From positions 1 to 64,000 of the forward strand of contig NZ_BQHW01000019.1 in NCBI RefSeq assembly GCF_021602025.1: a stretch of DNA of 64,000 nt, given 5' to 3'. The notes beneath the pieces were generated by a model, which was not told the origin of the DNA, did not search any database, and saw nothing but the letters and a program-made list of their open reading frames with translations. This DNA is from Pseudomonas ceruminis. Lineage in GTDB: Bacteria; Pseudomonadota; Gammaproteobacteria; Pseudomonadales; Pseudomonadaceae. Position 1 is the stretch's first letter. Each line of letters opens with the position of its first letter. Shown in pieces: positions 27,828-37,166 of this stretch. Made by a program: the position numbers and the translations under genes.

Positions 27828-29168
27828 ATGGACCCTTCCCCTGGTATCAGCCTCACCTCGCTTTTCGCCGATTTCGGCATGATCCTCTTTGCCTTGTTCC
27901 TGGTGCTGCTCAACGGCTTCTTCGTTGCCGCCGAGTTCGCCATGGTCAAGCTGCGCTCCACGCGCGTCGAGTCCATCGCCGAGCTGCACGGCTGGCGCGG
28001 CAGCATTCTGCGCAAGGTACACAACCAGTTGGACGCCTACCTGTCTGCCTGCCAGCTGGGCATCACCCTCGCCTCCCTGGGCCTGGGCTGGGTCGGTGAA
28101 CCTGCGTTCGCCCACCTGCTCGAACCGCTGCTGGCGTATCTGGGTGTGGACACCCCTGAGCTGATCAAGGCGGTTTCGTTCTTCGTCGCCTTCTTCGTGA
28201 TCTCCTACCTGCACATCGTGGTCGGCGAGCTGGCGCCCAAATCCTGGGCAATCCGCAAGCCTGAGCTGCTGTCGCTGTGGACCGCCGTGCCGCTGTACCT
28301 GTTCTACTGGCTGATGTACCCGGCCATCTACCTGCTCAATGCCAGCGCCAACACCATCCTACGCATTGCCGGCCAGGGCGAACCCGGCCCGCACCACGAA
28401 CACCACTACAGCCGTGAAGAGCTCAAGCTGATCCTGCACTCCAGCCGTGGCCAGGACCCAAGCGACCAAGGCATGCGCGTGCTGGCTTCGGCCGTGGAGA
28501 TGGGCGAACTGGAAGTGGTCGACTGGGCCAACTCCCGTGAAGACATGGTCAGCATCGATGCCCATGCGCCGCTCAAGGAGATCCTGGCACTGGTACGCCG
28601 GCACAAGTTCAGCCGCTATCCGCTGTACGATGCCGAGCGCGAAGCGTTCACCGGCCTGTTGCACATCAAGGACCTGCTGCTGGAACTGGCCGAACTGGAA
28701 CACCTGCCCGAAACCGTCGACCTCGAAGACCTCGCTCGCCCGCTGGAGCGCGTGTCGCGGCATATGCCCCTGGCGCAGCTGCTGGAGCAGTTCCGCAAGG
28801 GCGGTGCGCACTTTGTGCTGGTGGAGGAAGCCGACGGCAAGGTCATTGGCTACCTGACCATGGAAGACGTGCTGGAAGTGCTGGTTGGCGACATTCAGGA
28901 CGAACACCGCAAGACCGAGCGCGGCATCCTCGCCTACCAGCCAGGCAAGCTGCTGGTGCGTGGCGACACGCCGCTGTTCAAGGTCGAGCGCCTGCTGGGT
29001 ATCGACCTTGATCACATCGAAGCCGAAACCCTCGCCGGGTTGATCTACGAAACGCTCAAGCGCGTGCCTGAAGAAGAGGAAGTGCTGGAAGTAGAAGGCT
29101 TGCGCATCATCATCAAGAAGATGAAAGGGCCGAAGATCGTGCTGGCCAAGGTGCTCAAGCTCGATTGA
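27828..29168 (+). CDS. CNNM/HlyC-CorC family membrane protein with CBS domains
   Basis: 446-residue inner-membrane protein. The N-terminal DUF21 (CNNM) domain has four hydrophobic helices (about 15-190), including LNGFFVAAEFAMVKLRSTRVESI; then two CBS modules (about 215-345) and a C-terminal CorC/HlyC domain (about 360-440). The family is linked to divalent cation (magnesium/cobalt) handling; older annotations say hemolysin-like. It is not cotranscribed with phoR because a terminator intervenes. Start at 27828 has only a weak ribosome site. The name of the transported ion is inference. Confidence 0.88.
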   Translation: MDPSPGISLTSLFADFGMILFALFLVLLNGFFVAAEFAMVKLRSTRVESIAELHGWRGSILRKVHNQLDAYLSACQLGITLASLGLGWVGEPAFAHLLEPLLAYLGVDTPELIKAVSFFVAFFVISYLHIVVGELAPKSWAIRKPELLSLWTAVPLYLFYWLMYPAIYLLNASANTILRIAGQGEPGPHHEHHYSREELKLILHSSRGQDPSDQGMRVLASAVEMGELEVVDWANSREDMVSIDAHAPLKEILALVRRHKFSRYPLYDAEREAFTGLLHIKDLLLELAELEHLPETVDLEDLARPLERVSRHMPLAQLLEQFRKGGAHFVLVEEADGKVIGYLTMEDVLEVLVGDIQDEHRKTERGILAYQPGKLLVRGDTPLFKVERLLGIDLDHIEAETLAGLIYETLKRVPEEEEVLEVEGLRIIIKKMKGPKIVLAKVLKLD

Positions 29169-29174
29169 TCCGTC

Positions 29175-29193
29175 GGGGCCGCTAGGCGGCCCC
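29175..29193. terminator. GC hairpin after the CNNM gene
   Basis: GGGGCCGC (29175-29182), loop TAG, GCGGCCCC (29186-29193), just past the stop at 29168. No T-run, so termination strength is uncertain. Confidence 0.55.
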
Positions 29194-29278
29194 TCGGGTG
29201 CCTCTGTTCAGCGCACAGGTTTGCCAGTAGAGGTGCTGCCGGGAAACACCTGCCTCATTCGCGATGGCAGGCCTTGTG

Positions 29279-30181
29279 TCACGGATTACCCGCCGTGAAG
29301 TCCGGCAGCCCACCGATAGGCCGGTCGAACTGGAAGGGTATTGATTCCAGGGCCAGCCCAACGTTGCGCTGCACCACGAAATGCAGGTGCGGGCCCGTGC
29401 TGTTGCCGGTATTACCCGATTTGGCCAGCGCCTGCCCCAACGCCACCTGCTGCCCCTCGGCCACCACCACCGAACCGCGCATCAGGTGCAGGTAGACACC
29501 CATGGTGCCGTCCGGGTGCAGAATGCGCACGAAGTTGCCTGAGGGATTGGTACCTCGCCCGCTCTGGCTGTTCTCGACTTTCACCACCATTCCACCACGC
29601 GCCGCGATGATCGGTGTGCCTTCTGGCATGGCGATGTCCATGGCGTAGCGGCCTTTGGGGCCGAAATGGCTGAAACGGCCGTTTGGCCCCTGGGTCAGGC
29701 GAAACGGCCCGCCTTTCCACGGAAAGGGGTAACGGTAGGCCTGCGAACGCTGGCCGGGGTCGCCCATGGCGTAATGGAAGTTGCTGGCGTACTTGAGTGG
29801 CCCTCCGGGGGCCGCCAGTACCGCGCTGAGCACTTTGGTCGAACGCGGGCCGACCACCGCCCGTACAAGCCGGGGGCCATTGCCACCGAAGGCATTGGCC
29901 AGCTGGTCGATACGCAGTTCCACCTGCATCGGCACGTACAGTTCGTTACGCACCAGGAAACGCACTCCACCAGGGAACGTCTCCGTCTGCAGGCGCACCT
30001 GCCCCTCCAGCCGCTCGAACATCGGCTCGCGCAGCTCGAAGGCCCTGGCGCCAGGGCCGGGGTGCTCGGAGTAGGACGCCACGCCGAAATTGTCGGTGGT
30101 CTTGTAGAGGGTCATGCCCAAGCTCGACGCCGAGGCCGAAAGCAAGGCACAGAACAACAGCAAGCGGGCGGCGGCGGGCAT
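29279..30181 (-). CDS. M23-family (LytM) peptidase, secreted
   Basis: 300-residue exported metallopeptidase-like protein; the N terminus (AARLLLFCALLSASASSLG) is a signal peptide. Residues about 160-280 are the LytM domain with metal-binding candidates His172 and Asp182 (RYAMDIAMPEGTPI) and GPHLHF (His265, His267), all present, so it may be an active peptidoglycan hydrolase. The 80-residue beta region before it could be a regulatory cap. No obvious partner nearby. Weak ribosome site before ATG 30181. Confidence 0.9.
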   Translation of the reverse strand: MPAAARLLLFCALLSASASSLGMTLYKTTDNFGVASYSEHPGPGARAFELREPMFERLEGQVRLQTETFPGGVRFLVRNELYVPMQVELRIDQLANAFGGNGPRLVRAVVGPRSTKVLSAVLAAPGGPLKYASNFHYAMGDPGQRSQAYRYPFPWKGGPFRLTQGPNGRFSHFGPKGRYAMDIAMPEGTPIIAARGGMVVKVENSQSGRGTNPSGNFVRILHPDGTMGVYLHLMRGSVVVAEGQQVALGQALAKSGNTGNSTGPHLHFVVQRNVGLALESIPFQFDRPIGGLPDFTAGNP

Positions 30182-30280
30182 GATAGTGGCTTTTTGACAG
30201 TTGCGATCTGTCGAAGCCTAGCAGCGGGATCCAAGCGCGGTATGACAGTTGGTCGGAAGAGCACCGAGCATACCGTCCGG

Positions 30281-30300
30281 GAGCGGGCTCGAACCCGCTC
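30281..30300. repeat. REP-like palindromic hairpin
   Basis: GAGCGGG (30281-30287) pairs with CCCGCTC (30294-30300) across CTCGAA. It is in the gap between the receiver-protein stop and the M23 gene start. Confidence 0.7.
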
Positions 30301-30313
30301 CACAGCTGGCGGA

Positions 30314-31216
30314 CTAGGCGCCGGGGGTGAAGTGTTTCTGCGCCGTGCCGTGGGCAATCAGCCGTGACAGGTAGTCAAGCTTCTGTGCATCCTGATCGAC
30401 GAACTTGAAGGTCAACTGCAACCAATCGCTTTCTGGCTTCGGCTCCAGGGCTGCAACGGCATGCAGGTAACCGTTCAGGCGGGCCACCTCGGCGCTCTCG
30501 CCTTGCTCCAGGTCCAGCACCGCGCCTTCCAGTACCTGCGGCAGTGCGGCACTGCGGCGCACCACCAGCAGCGCCTCCTTGAGGCTCAGGGCCTTGATCA
30601 CACACGGCTGGATACCGCTGGACAGGCGCAACTGGCCCTGGCCACGGCCGGACTGCGCCGCCGCGGCTGCGGTCTGCGGTTTCGGGGCATTGATCAAAGG
30701 CTTGGCCGGGGCAGCCGTAGCGGGCGTTGCCGCCTTGGCCGCTTCGGCCTTGTTGCCGGTAAGCGCGCTCAGCGAGTCATTGGCAAACGCCGAATTCAAC
30801 CGCGCCGGCCCATTGCTCACCAGGCTGTCCAGCTTGCCGATCTTGGTCAGGGCCTTCTTCACCTTGGTCAGCAGCTGTTCATTGGTGAACGGCTTGCCAA
30901 CGAAGTCGGAGACCCCGGCCTGGATGGCCTGGATCACGTTCTCCTTGTCCCCACGGCTGGTCACCATGATGAACTGCAGATGCTTCGTCTGCGGTTGCTG
31001 GCGGCACCAGGTCAGCAGTTCCAAGCCAGACATCTCGGGCATTTCCCAGTCGCACAGGACCAGGTCGAACGATTCCTTGGCCAGCATGGCCATGGCCTTG
31101 CGGCCGTTGACTGCGTCATCGATGACCATGCCTGGGAAGGCATTACGCAGGCACTTCCTTACCAGGTCACGGATGAACGGGGCATCATCTACAACCAGCA
31201 CATTCACTTTACTCAT
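30314..31216 (-). CDS. Response regulator with C-terminal PilZ-like domain
   Basis: 300-residue protein. Receiver domain residues 1-125 with Asp10, Asp11, phosphoacceptor Asp56 (VLCDWEMPEMSG) and Lys108; then an Ala/Pro/Gln-rich linker (about 150-195) and a C-terminal domain (about 200-300) whose layout resembles PilZ (SAALPQVLEGAVLDLEQGE, then LTFKFVDQDAQKL). The canonical PilZ RxxxR motif for c-di-GMP is not apparent, so ligand binding is doubtful. No kinase gene is adjacent. AAGAGGAG precedes ATG 31216. Confidence 0.82.
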   Translation of the reverse strand: MSKVNVLVVDDAPFIRDLVRKCLRNAFPGMVIDDAVNGRKAMAMLAKESFDLVLCDWEMPEMSGLELLTWCRQQPQTKHLQFIMVTSRGDKENVIQAIQAGVSDFVGKPFTNEQLLTKVKKALTKIGKLDSLVSNGPARLNSAFANDSLSALTGNKAEAAKAATPATAAPAKPLINAPKPQTAAAAAQSGRGQGQLRLSSGIQPCVIKALSLKEALLVVRRSAALPQVLEGAVLDLEQGESAEVARLNGYLHAVAALEPKPESDWLQLTFKFVDQDAQKLDYLSRLIAHGTAQKHFTPGA

Positions 31217-31340
31217 CGATACTCCTCTTGAATCCCGACTAGCCTACCGCGCAATGGTGGCCACTTGCCAATCTCTGAGCCACGCCGGGACTTCTTTGCA
31301 TCGTTCGCGGGTGCCTGCTGGCTGCTCTTGCACAAACGAA

Positions 31341-31364
31341 AACGCCCGGCCAAGGCCGGGCGTT
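31341..31364 (-). terminator. Terminator after phoU
   Basis: AACGCCCGGC (31341-31350) and GCCGGGCGTT (31355-31364) are perfectly complementary, loop CAAG. On the minus strand TTCGTTTGTGC follows. It ends the pstC-pstA-pstB-phoU transcript. Confidence 0.85.
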
Positions 31365-31381
31365 GATGCTCGGGAGCAGTC

Positions 31382-32152
31382 TTATTTATCGTCCGGTTCA
31401 GCCGGAACATTAGCGATTTCACCCTCATCGCCAGCAGTGCCCTGGACTTCCGCCTTCATGCGCTTGAGGCCCAGGTGGCGCACATCGGTGCCGCGAACCA
31501 GGTAGATCACCAGTTCCGAGATGTTGCGCGCGTGGTCACCAATACGCTCCAGCGAACGCAGGGCCCAGATGACGCTCAGCACCCGCGAGATCGAACGCGG
31601 GTCTTCCATCATGTAGGTCACCAGCTCACGCAGGGCAGTCTTGTACTCACGGTCGATGGTCTTGTCGTACTGGGCCACCGACAGCGCCAGGTCCGCGTCG
31701 AAACGGGCGAACGCGTCGAGCGCGTCACGCACCATGTTGCGCACCTGGTCGCCAATGTGGCGAACCTCGACGTAACCACGCGGCGACTCGCCTTCTTCGC
31801 ACAGTTGAATGGCGCGGCGGGCAATCTTGGTCGACTCGTCGCCAATGCGTTCCAGGTCGATCACCGACTTGGAGATGCTGATGATCAGGCGCAGGTCGGA
31901 GGCCGCCGGCTGACGACGGGCGAGGATGCGCACGCATTCCTCGTCGATGTTGCGCTCCATCTGGTTGATCTGCTCATCGACCTCGCGCACCTGCTGGGCC
32001 AGACCCGAGTCGGCCTCGATCAGCGCGGTGACCGCGTCGTTGACCTGCTTCTCGACCAGGCCGCCCATGGCCAGGAGGTGGCTGCGCACCTCTTCGAGCT
32101 CGGCGTTGAACTGCTGGGAAATGTGGTGCGTAAGGCTTTCTTTGTTGATCAT
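31382..32152 (-). CDS. phoU: Phosphate transport regulator PhoU
   Basis: Negative regulator linking PstSCAB with PhoR; prevents PhoB activation when phosphate is plentiful. The 256-residue all-helical protein has two tandem PhoU repeats; NIDEECVRILARRQPAASDLR and SLERIGDHARNISELVIYL carry the metal-binding motif of each half. ATG 32152 with GGAGCG 6 bases upstream. Last gene of the pst operon. Confidence 0.96.
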   Translation of the reverse strand: MINKESLTHHISQQFNAELEEVRSHLLAMGGLVEKQVNDAVTALIEADSGLAQQVREVDEQINQMERNIDEECVRILARRQPAASDLRLIISISKSVIDLERIGDESTKIARRAIQLCEEGESPRGYVEVRHIGDQVRNMVRDALDAFARFDADLALSVAQYDKTIDREYKTALRELVTYMMEDPRSISRVLSVIWALRSLERIGDHARNISELVIYLVRGTDVRHLGLKRMKAEVQGTAGDEGEIANVPAEPDDK

Positions 32153-32210
32153 CGTTTCGCTCCGCGAAGAAGCTGCAAGCTTCAAGTAGTTCGTGTCGTT
32201 CCCTGTGGGA

Positions 32211-32224
32211 GCGGGCAAACCCGC
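32211..32224. repeat. REP-like stem between pstB and phoU
   Basis: GCGGG (32211-32215), CAAA, CCCGC (32220-32224), preceded by GTGGGA, a P. putida REP fragment placed directly before the pstB stop at 32231. It may tune the phoU level relative to pstB. Confidence 0.55.
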
Positions 32225-32230
32225 TTCTCA

Positions 32231-33064
32231 CTAGCCGTAGCGACCGGTGATGTAGTCTTCGGTCTGCTTCTTCGCCGGGTTGGTGAACAGGGTGTCGGTG
32301 TCACCGAATTCGACCAGTTTGCCCATGTACATGAACGCGGTGTAGTCCGAAACCCGGGCGGCCTGCTGCATGTTGTGGGTCACGATGACGATGGTGTACT
32401 TGGATTTCAGCTCGTAGATCAGCTCTTCGACTTTCAACGTCGAGATCGGGTCCAGTGCCGAGCACGGTTCGTCGAGCAGCAGTACCTCAGGCTCGACGGC
32501 GATGGTACGGGCGATCACCAGACGCTGCTGCTGGCCGCCGGACAGGCCGAGTGCCGAGTCGTGCAGGCGATCCTTGACCTCGTCCCACAGGGCGGCGCCC
32601 TTGAGTGCCCACTCCACGGCCTCGTCGAGCACGCGCTTCTTGTTGATGCCCTGGATGCGCAGGCCGTAGACCACGTTTTCGTAGATGGTCTTGGGGAACG
32701 GGTTAGGCTTCTGGAACACCATGCCTACGCGGCGGCGCAGCTCGGCAACGTCTTCGCCTTTGCGGTAGATGTTGTTGCCGTACAGGTTGATGGCGCCTTC
32801 TACGCGGCAACCGTCCACCAGGTCGTTCATGCGGTTGAAGGTGCGCAGCAGGGTCGACTTGCCGCAGCCCGACGGGCCGATGAAGGCAGTGACGCGCTGC
32901 TTGGGGATATTCATGCTGACGTCGAACAGCGCTTGTTTGTCGCCGTAGAACAGGCTCAGGCCCGGCACTTCGATGGCCACGGTTTCTTCGGCCAGGCGCA
33001 GGCTCTGCTTGTCGCGGCCCAGGGCGGCCATGTCGATGCCGTGGGTGTGGGATTCTTGCTGCAT
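32231..33064 (-). CDS. pstB: Phosphate ABC transporter ATP-binding protein PstB
   Basis: Cytoplasmic ATPase of PstSCAB. The 277-residue protein has Walker [10 protein letters not shown] (63-71), the ABC signature [19 protein letters not shown] (about 174-192) and Walker B VLLLDEP, plus a leader of about 30 residues before the usual start that is present in many pseudomonads. ATG 33064 has GGAGTGAG upstream. Between pstA and phoU. Confidence 0.97.
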   Translation of the reverse strand: MQQESHTHGIDMAALGRDKQSLRLAEETVAIEVPGLSLFYGDKQALFDVSMNIPKQRVTAFIGPSGCGKSTLLRTFNRMNDLVDGCRVEGAINLYGNNIYRKGEDVAELRRRVGMVFQKPNPFPKTIYENVVYGLRIQGINKKRVLDEAVEWALKGAALWDEVKDRLHDSALGLSGGQQQRLVIARTIAVEPEVLLLDEPCSALDPISTLKVEELIYELKSKYTIVIVTHNMQQAARVSDYTAFMYMGKLVEFGDTDTLFTNPAKKQTEDYITGRYG

Positions 33065-33077
33065 GGTCTCACTCCGT

Positions 33078-33112
33078 TTGTAGCTGCAAGCTTGAAGCTG
33101 CTAGCTGCAAGT
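33078..33112. repeat. AGCTGCAAGCTT-type short repeats between pstA and pstB
   Basis: AGCTGCAAG occurs at 33081-33089 and again near 33104-33112 with intervening TTGAAGCTGCT, so the region is rich in alternating AGCTTC/GCAAG words; a related GAAGCTGCAAGCTTCAAG stretch lies before phoU near 32169. Such repeats recur between Pseudomonas genes. Confidence 0.4.
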
Positions 33113-33167
33113 TAGGGCAAAGCGGCAATGCTCTTGGGGCTTGCCGCTTGTGGCTTAAAAGCTTCAA

Positions 33168-34838
33168 TCAGCTGTCGAGGGCCTTGTACTTCTCGCGCAG
33201 GTGGTTACGGATCCACACCGCCGAGAGGTTGAGGGTGGCGATCACCAGCACCAGCAACAACGCAGTGGCGTATACCAGCGGCCGCGCGGCCTCGACGTTG
33301 GGGCTCTGGAAGCCGACATCGTAGATGTGGAAGCCCAGGTGCATGATCTTCTGGTCCAGGTGCAGGTACGGGTAGTTGCCGTCCAGCGGCAGCGACGGCG
33401 CCAGCTTCACGACACCCACCAGCATCAGCGGCGCCACTTCACCGGCGGCGCGTGCCACGGCGAGGATCATGCCGGTCATCATGGCCGGGCTGGCCATCGG
33501 CAGCACGATCTTCCACAGGGTTTCGGCCTTGGTCGCGCCCAGCGCCAGCGAGCCTTCACGCACGGTACGCGGAATGCGCGCCAGGCCTTCCTCGGTGGCC
33601 ACGATCACCACCGGCACGGCCAGCAGCGCAAGGGTCAGCGACGCCCACAACAGGCCTGGCGTACCCAGGGTCGGTGCAGGCAGCGCTTCGGGGAAGAACA
33701 GGCGGTCGATCGAGCCACCCAGCACGTAAACGAAGAAGCCCAGGCCAAATACGCCATAGACGATTGCCGGCACGCCCGCCAGGTTGTTCACCGCAATGCG
33801 GATCAACCGGGTCACCGGGCCTTGCTTGGCGTATTCACGCAGGTAGACAGCCGCCAGTACACCGAACGGGGTAACGATCACTGCCATGATCAGCGTCATC
33901 ATTACCGTACCGAAGATCGCCGGGAAAATACCGCCCTCGGTGTTCGCCTCACGCGGGTCGTCGCTGAGGAACTCCCAGACCTTGGCGAAGTAGGTGCCCA
34001 TCTTGGTGAAGCCGGACATGCCGTTGGGCTGGATGGCGTGCACCACCTTGCTCAGGTTGATCTCGACCTCACGGCCATTGCCGTCGCGAGCGACAAGGCT
34101 GTCACGGGCAAAGGCCTGGTGCAGGCCGCTGAGGCGGTCTTCGATGGCCTTGTAACGGCTGTTCAGCTCGGCGCGCTCGGCGTCCATGTCGGCCTGGGCC
34201 GCGGCGTCCAGCTTGCCGGCCAGCTCCAGCTTGCGGCTATGCAGGCGCAGGCGCTCCAGGCCATGGTTGATGGCGCCGATGTCTTTCTTCTCCAGCTGCT
34301 GCAACTCGCTGTTGAGCTGATTGGCGCGCTTGAGACGTGCCTGGAGTTCATTCCAGGCGGCAGGGCCTTGGGCAACCACGCGGCCTTCTTCCTTGACGCT
34401 GACCAGGTAGCCGTAGAAGTTGCCCCATTCGCGGCGTTCCAGGGCCATCAGGTCGGCCGGGCGCTGCTCGTCGACCAACCAGTCGCCGACCACCCAGGTG
34501 AAGTCGCTGCCGTTAAGGTCGCGGTTACCCACCTTGATCAGCTCGCGGGTCATGAACTCCGGGCCTTCGTCCGGTACCGGCAGGCCGGCACCCTTGAGGC
34601 GGGCACGGGGCACTTCTTCTTTCTGCACCACCTCACCGATGATGATGTGGTCCGCCTGGCCCGGCACCTTGTAGGTGGCCTGGACCAGGTCGGCCGGCCA
34701 GAAGTGGCCGAGGCCACGCACGGCGATCACAGCCAGCAGGCCGACGGTCATGATCACCGCCATGGCGACCGCGCCACCGCTGATCCAGACGCCGGGGGCG
34801 CCGCTCTTGAACCAGCCTTTGAGGGAATCCTTTTTCAC
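33168..34838 (-). CDS. pstA: Phosphate ABC transporter permease PstA with large periplasmic insert
   Basis: Inner-membrane permease subunit. It is 556 residues, about 260 longer than E. coli PstA. TM1 (about 20-40) is followed by a periplasmic insert up to about 300, containing an alpha-helical stretch (163-245: LQARLKRANQLNSELQQLEKK) of coiled-coil type, before the permease core starts at about 305. The core has EEGLARIPRTVREGSLALGATK (about 420-441), the EAA loop that meets PstB. GTG at 34838 with AGAG upstream is the likely start. The long form is typical for Pseudomonas. Confidence 0.94.
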   Translation of the reverse strand: MKKDSLKGWFKSGAPGVWISGGAVAMAVIMTVGLLAVIAVRGLGHFWPADLVQATYKVPGQADHIIIGEVVQKEEVPRARLKGAGLPVPDEGPEFMTRELIKVGNRDLNGSDFTWVVGDWLVDEQRPADLMALERREWGNFYGYLVSVKEEGRVVAQGPAAWNELQARLKRANQLNSELQQLEKKDIGAINHGLERLRLHSRKLELAGKLDAAAQADMDAERAELNSRYKAIEDRLSGLHQAFARDSLVARDGNGREVEINLSKVVHAIQPNGMSGFTKMGTYFAKVWEFLSDDPREANTEGGIFPAIFGTVMMTLIMAVIVTPFGVLAAVYLREYAKQGPVTRLIRIAVNNLAGVPAIVYGVFGLGFFVYVLGGSIDRLFFPEALPAPTLGTPGLLWASLTLALLAVPVVIVATEEGLARIPRTVREGSLALGATKAETLWKIVLPMASPAMMTGMILAVARAAGEVAPLMLVGVVKLAPSLPLDGNYPYLHLDQKIMHLGFHIYDVGFQSPNVEAARPLVYATALLLVLVIATLNLSAVWIRNHLREKYKALDS

Positions 34839-34855
34839 GGATCTCTACCTTTCTA

Positions 34856-37144
34856 TCAAAGCGACGAGTATTTCTTGCGCAGACGCTGGCGAATCAGCTC
34901 GGCCAAGGTGTTCATGATGAAGGTGAACATCAGCAGCACGAGGGCAGCCAGGAACAGCACACGGTAGTGGCTGCCGCCGACTTCCGACTCGGGCATCTCC
35001 ACCGCCACGTTGGCGGCCAGGGTGCGCATGCCTTCGAACAGGTTCATCTCCATCACCGGGGTGTTGCCGGTGGCCATGAGCACGATCATGGTCTCGCCCA
35101 CCGCACGGCCCATGCCGATCATCAGCGCCGAGAAGATACCCGGGCTGGCGGTGAGGATGACCACACGGGTCAGGGTCTGCCAAGGCGTGGCACCCAGCGC
35201 CAGGGAGCCCAGGGTCAGGCTGCGCGGCACGCTGAACACGGCGTCTTCGGCAATCGAGTAGATGTTCGGGATGACCGCGAAGCCCATGGCGATACCCACC
35301 ACCAGGGCGTTGCGCTGGTCATAGGTGATACCCAGGTCGTTGGTGATCCACAGGCGCATGTCGCCGCCGAAGAACCAGGTCTCAAGGTAGGGGCTCATGG
35401 TCAGGGCGAACCAGCCGGTGAACAGGATGACCGGGATCAGGATCGCAGCCTCCCAACCGTCCGGCACACGCAGGCGGACCGACTCCGGCAACCGGCTCCA
35501 AATGAAGCCCGCCAGCAGAATGCCGAACGGCATCAGCACGAACAGGCTGAACACACCCGGCAGGTGCCCTTCCAGGTATGGCGCCAGGAACAGGCCGGCG
35601 AAGAAGCCCAGGATCACCGTCGGCATCGCTTCCATCAGCTCGATCACCGGCTTGACCTTGCGGCGCATGCCAGGGGCCATGAAGTAGGCGGTGTAGATGG
35701 CGGCGGCAATGGCCAGCGGTGCTGCCAGGATCATCGCGTAGAACGCGGCCTTGAGGGTACCGAAGGTCAGTGGCGAAAGGCTCAGCTTAGGCTCGAAGTC
35801 GGTGTTCGAAGCCGTCGACTGCCAGACGTACTTGGGCTCGTCGTAGTTCTCGTACCAGACCTTGCCCCACAGCGCACTGAAGGACACTTCCGGGTGCGGG
35901 TTTTTCAGGCTCAGCGGCAGCAGCTTGCCGCCCTCTTCGATGAAGATGCGGTTGGCGCGTGGCGACAGGGCCAGGATGCCAGGGCCCTGGGCAGCAGGCT
36001 CGACCAGCAGGGTACGGTGCGCGGTGCTGTGGAACACGCCCAGCTTGCCGTCGCTGTCCAGGGCGATGAAGCCCTTGCGGCGTTCTTCGGCATCGATCTG
36101 CACGATCGGCGCTTTGCCCATCTGGAAGGTACGGATCTGCTTGAAGCGCGATTCGCCATCCGGATCGCGGGCCATGAACCACTGGGCCAGGCCGCCCTTG
36201 GAGTCACCGATGATCAGCGAGATGCCACCGACCAGCTGTGCGGTGGCGGTGACTTCGGTATCACCACTGTCGGACAGCTTGTAGCGGCCATTGAGGGTCT
36301 TGTCGCGCAGGCTGAAGACGTCGGCGGTGGCGCGGCCGTTGATCACGTACAACCACTGCTGACGCGGGTCGATGAAGATGTTCTTCACCGCTTCGGTCAT
36401 TTGCGGCAGGGCGATACGGTTCTGCTCGGTGGTGACCTCGTCGGTCATCATGTTTTCGGTGCGGGTCAACTCGACGACCTGCAGGTGCGCGCCGGTGGAG
36501 CCGGCCAGCAACAGGGTGTCGCCATTGACGTTGACGCTCACATGCTCCAGCGCACGGCCCTGGTCATCGAGCACGAAGGGCTCCTGGCCATACGGGTAGT
36601 CGATGCCGGGGGTGATGGTCTTCTTGTTGTCCGGGTAGGTGATCTTGTAGGTGTGGTGGAACACCAGCGCCTTGCCATTGGACAAGCCCAGCACAATCAG
36701 CGGGCTGCCCGGCTGGTCGGTGCTGATCGAACTTACCTGGGTGCCGGCCGGCAACGGCAAGTCGACGCGATTGAGTTCGTTACCGGTCTTGGTATCGAAG
36801 AACAGTGCCTGACCCTTGTCCGAAACGCGCATGCCCACCAGGTTCTGCTCTTCAAGGGCAATCAGCAGTGGCTTGCCGGCATCCTGCTGCAGCCAGGTCG
36901 GCTCCAGGGCCTTCCTGCTGGTCAGTTCGGCGCCCTGGAACAACGGCAGCACCACATAGGCCAGGTAGAAGAAGATCAGGGTGATGGCTGCCAATACGGC
37001 AAGCCCGCCCACCAGTACATACCAGCGGGTCAGGCGGTCCTTGAGGGCGCGCATGCGGCGCTTGCGTTGCAACTCGGGCGTATTGAAATCAATCCGCACG
37101 GGAGGGGAATTTTGGGTCATTGTGGAGTTGGCCAGATCATTCAT
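34856..37144 (-). CDS. pstC: Phosphate ABC transporter permease PstC with beta-propeller-like insert
   Basis: Inner-membrane permease partner of PstA. It is 762 residues, more than twice the E. coli length. TM1 (41-66) is followed by residues about 70-455, a periplasmic domain of repeating beta segments with spaced hydrophobic-G-D/N turns (for example DSDGKLGVFHS, about 363-373), propeller-like. The permease core starts near 460 (LTFGTLKAAFYAMILAAPLA) and includes the EAA loop FSVPRSLTLGSLALGATPWQT. ATG 37144 with TAGGGTG upstream is chosen over GTG 37150 and ATG 37120. The Pho box is very close (37167-37184). Confidence 0.93.
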   Translation of the reverse strand: MNDLANSTMTQNSPPVRIDFNTPELQRKRRMRALKDRLTRWYVLVGGLAVLAAITLIFFYLAYVVLPLFQGAELTSRKALEPTWLQQDAGKPLLIALEEQNLVGMRVSDKGQALFFDTKTGNELNRVDLPLPAGTQVSSISTDQPGSPLIVLGLSNGKALVFHHTYKITYPDNKKTITPGIDYPYGQEPFVLDDQGRALEHVSVNVNGDTLLLAGSTGAHLQVVELTRTENMMTDEVTTEQNRIALPQMTEAVKNIFIDPRQQWLYVINGRATADVFSLRDKTLNGRYKLSDSGDTEVTATAQLVGGISLIIGDSKGGLAQWFMARDPDGESRFKQIRTFQMGKAPIVQIDAEERRKGFIALDSDGKLGVFHSTAHRTLLVEPAAQGPGILALSPRANRIFIEEGGKLLPLSLKNPHPEVSFSALWGKVWYENYDEPKYVWQSTASNTDFEPKLSLSPLTFGTLKAAFYAMILAAPLAIAAAIYTAYFMAPGMRRKVKPVIELMEAMPTVILGFFAGLFLAPYLEGHLPGVFSLFVLMPFGILLAGFIWSRLPESVRLRVPDGWEAAILIPVILFTGWFALTMSPYLETWFFGGDMRLWITNDLGITYDQRNALVVGIAMGFAVIPNIYSIAEDAVFSVPRSLTLGSLALGATPWQTLTRVVILTASPGIFSALMIGMGRAVGETMIVLMATGNTPVMEMNLFEGMRTLAANVAVEMPESEVGGSHYRVLFLAALVLLMFTFIMNTLAELIRQRLRKKYSSL

Positions 37145-37166
37145 GCGCACACCCTAGCGGTCCCGT

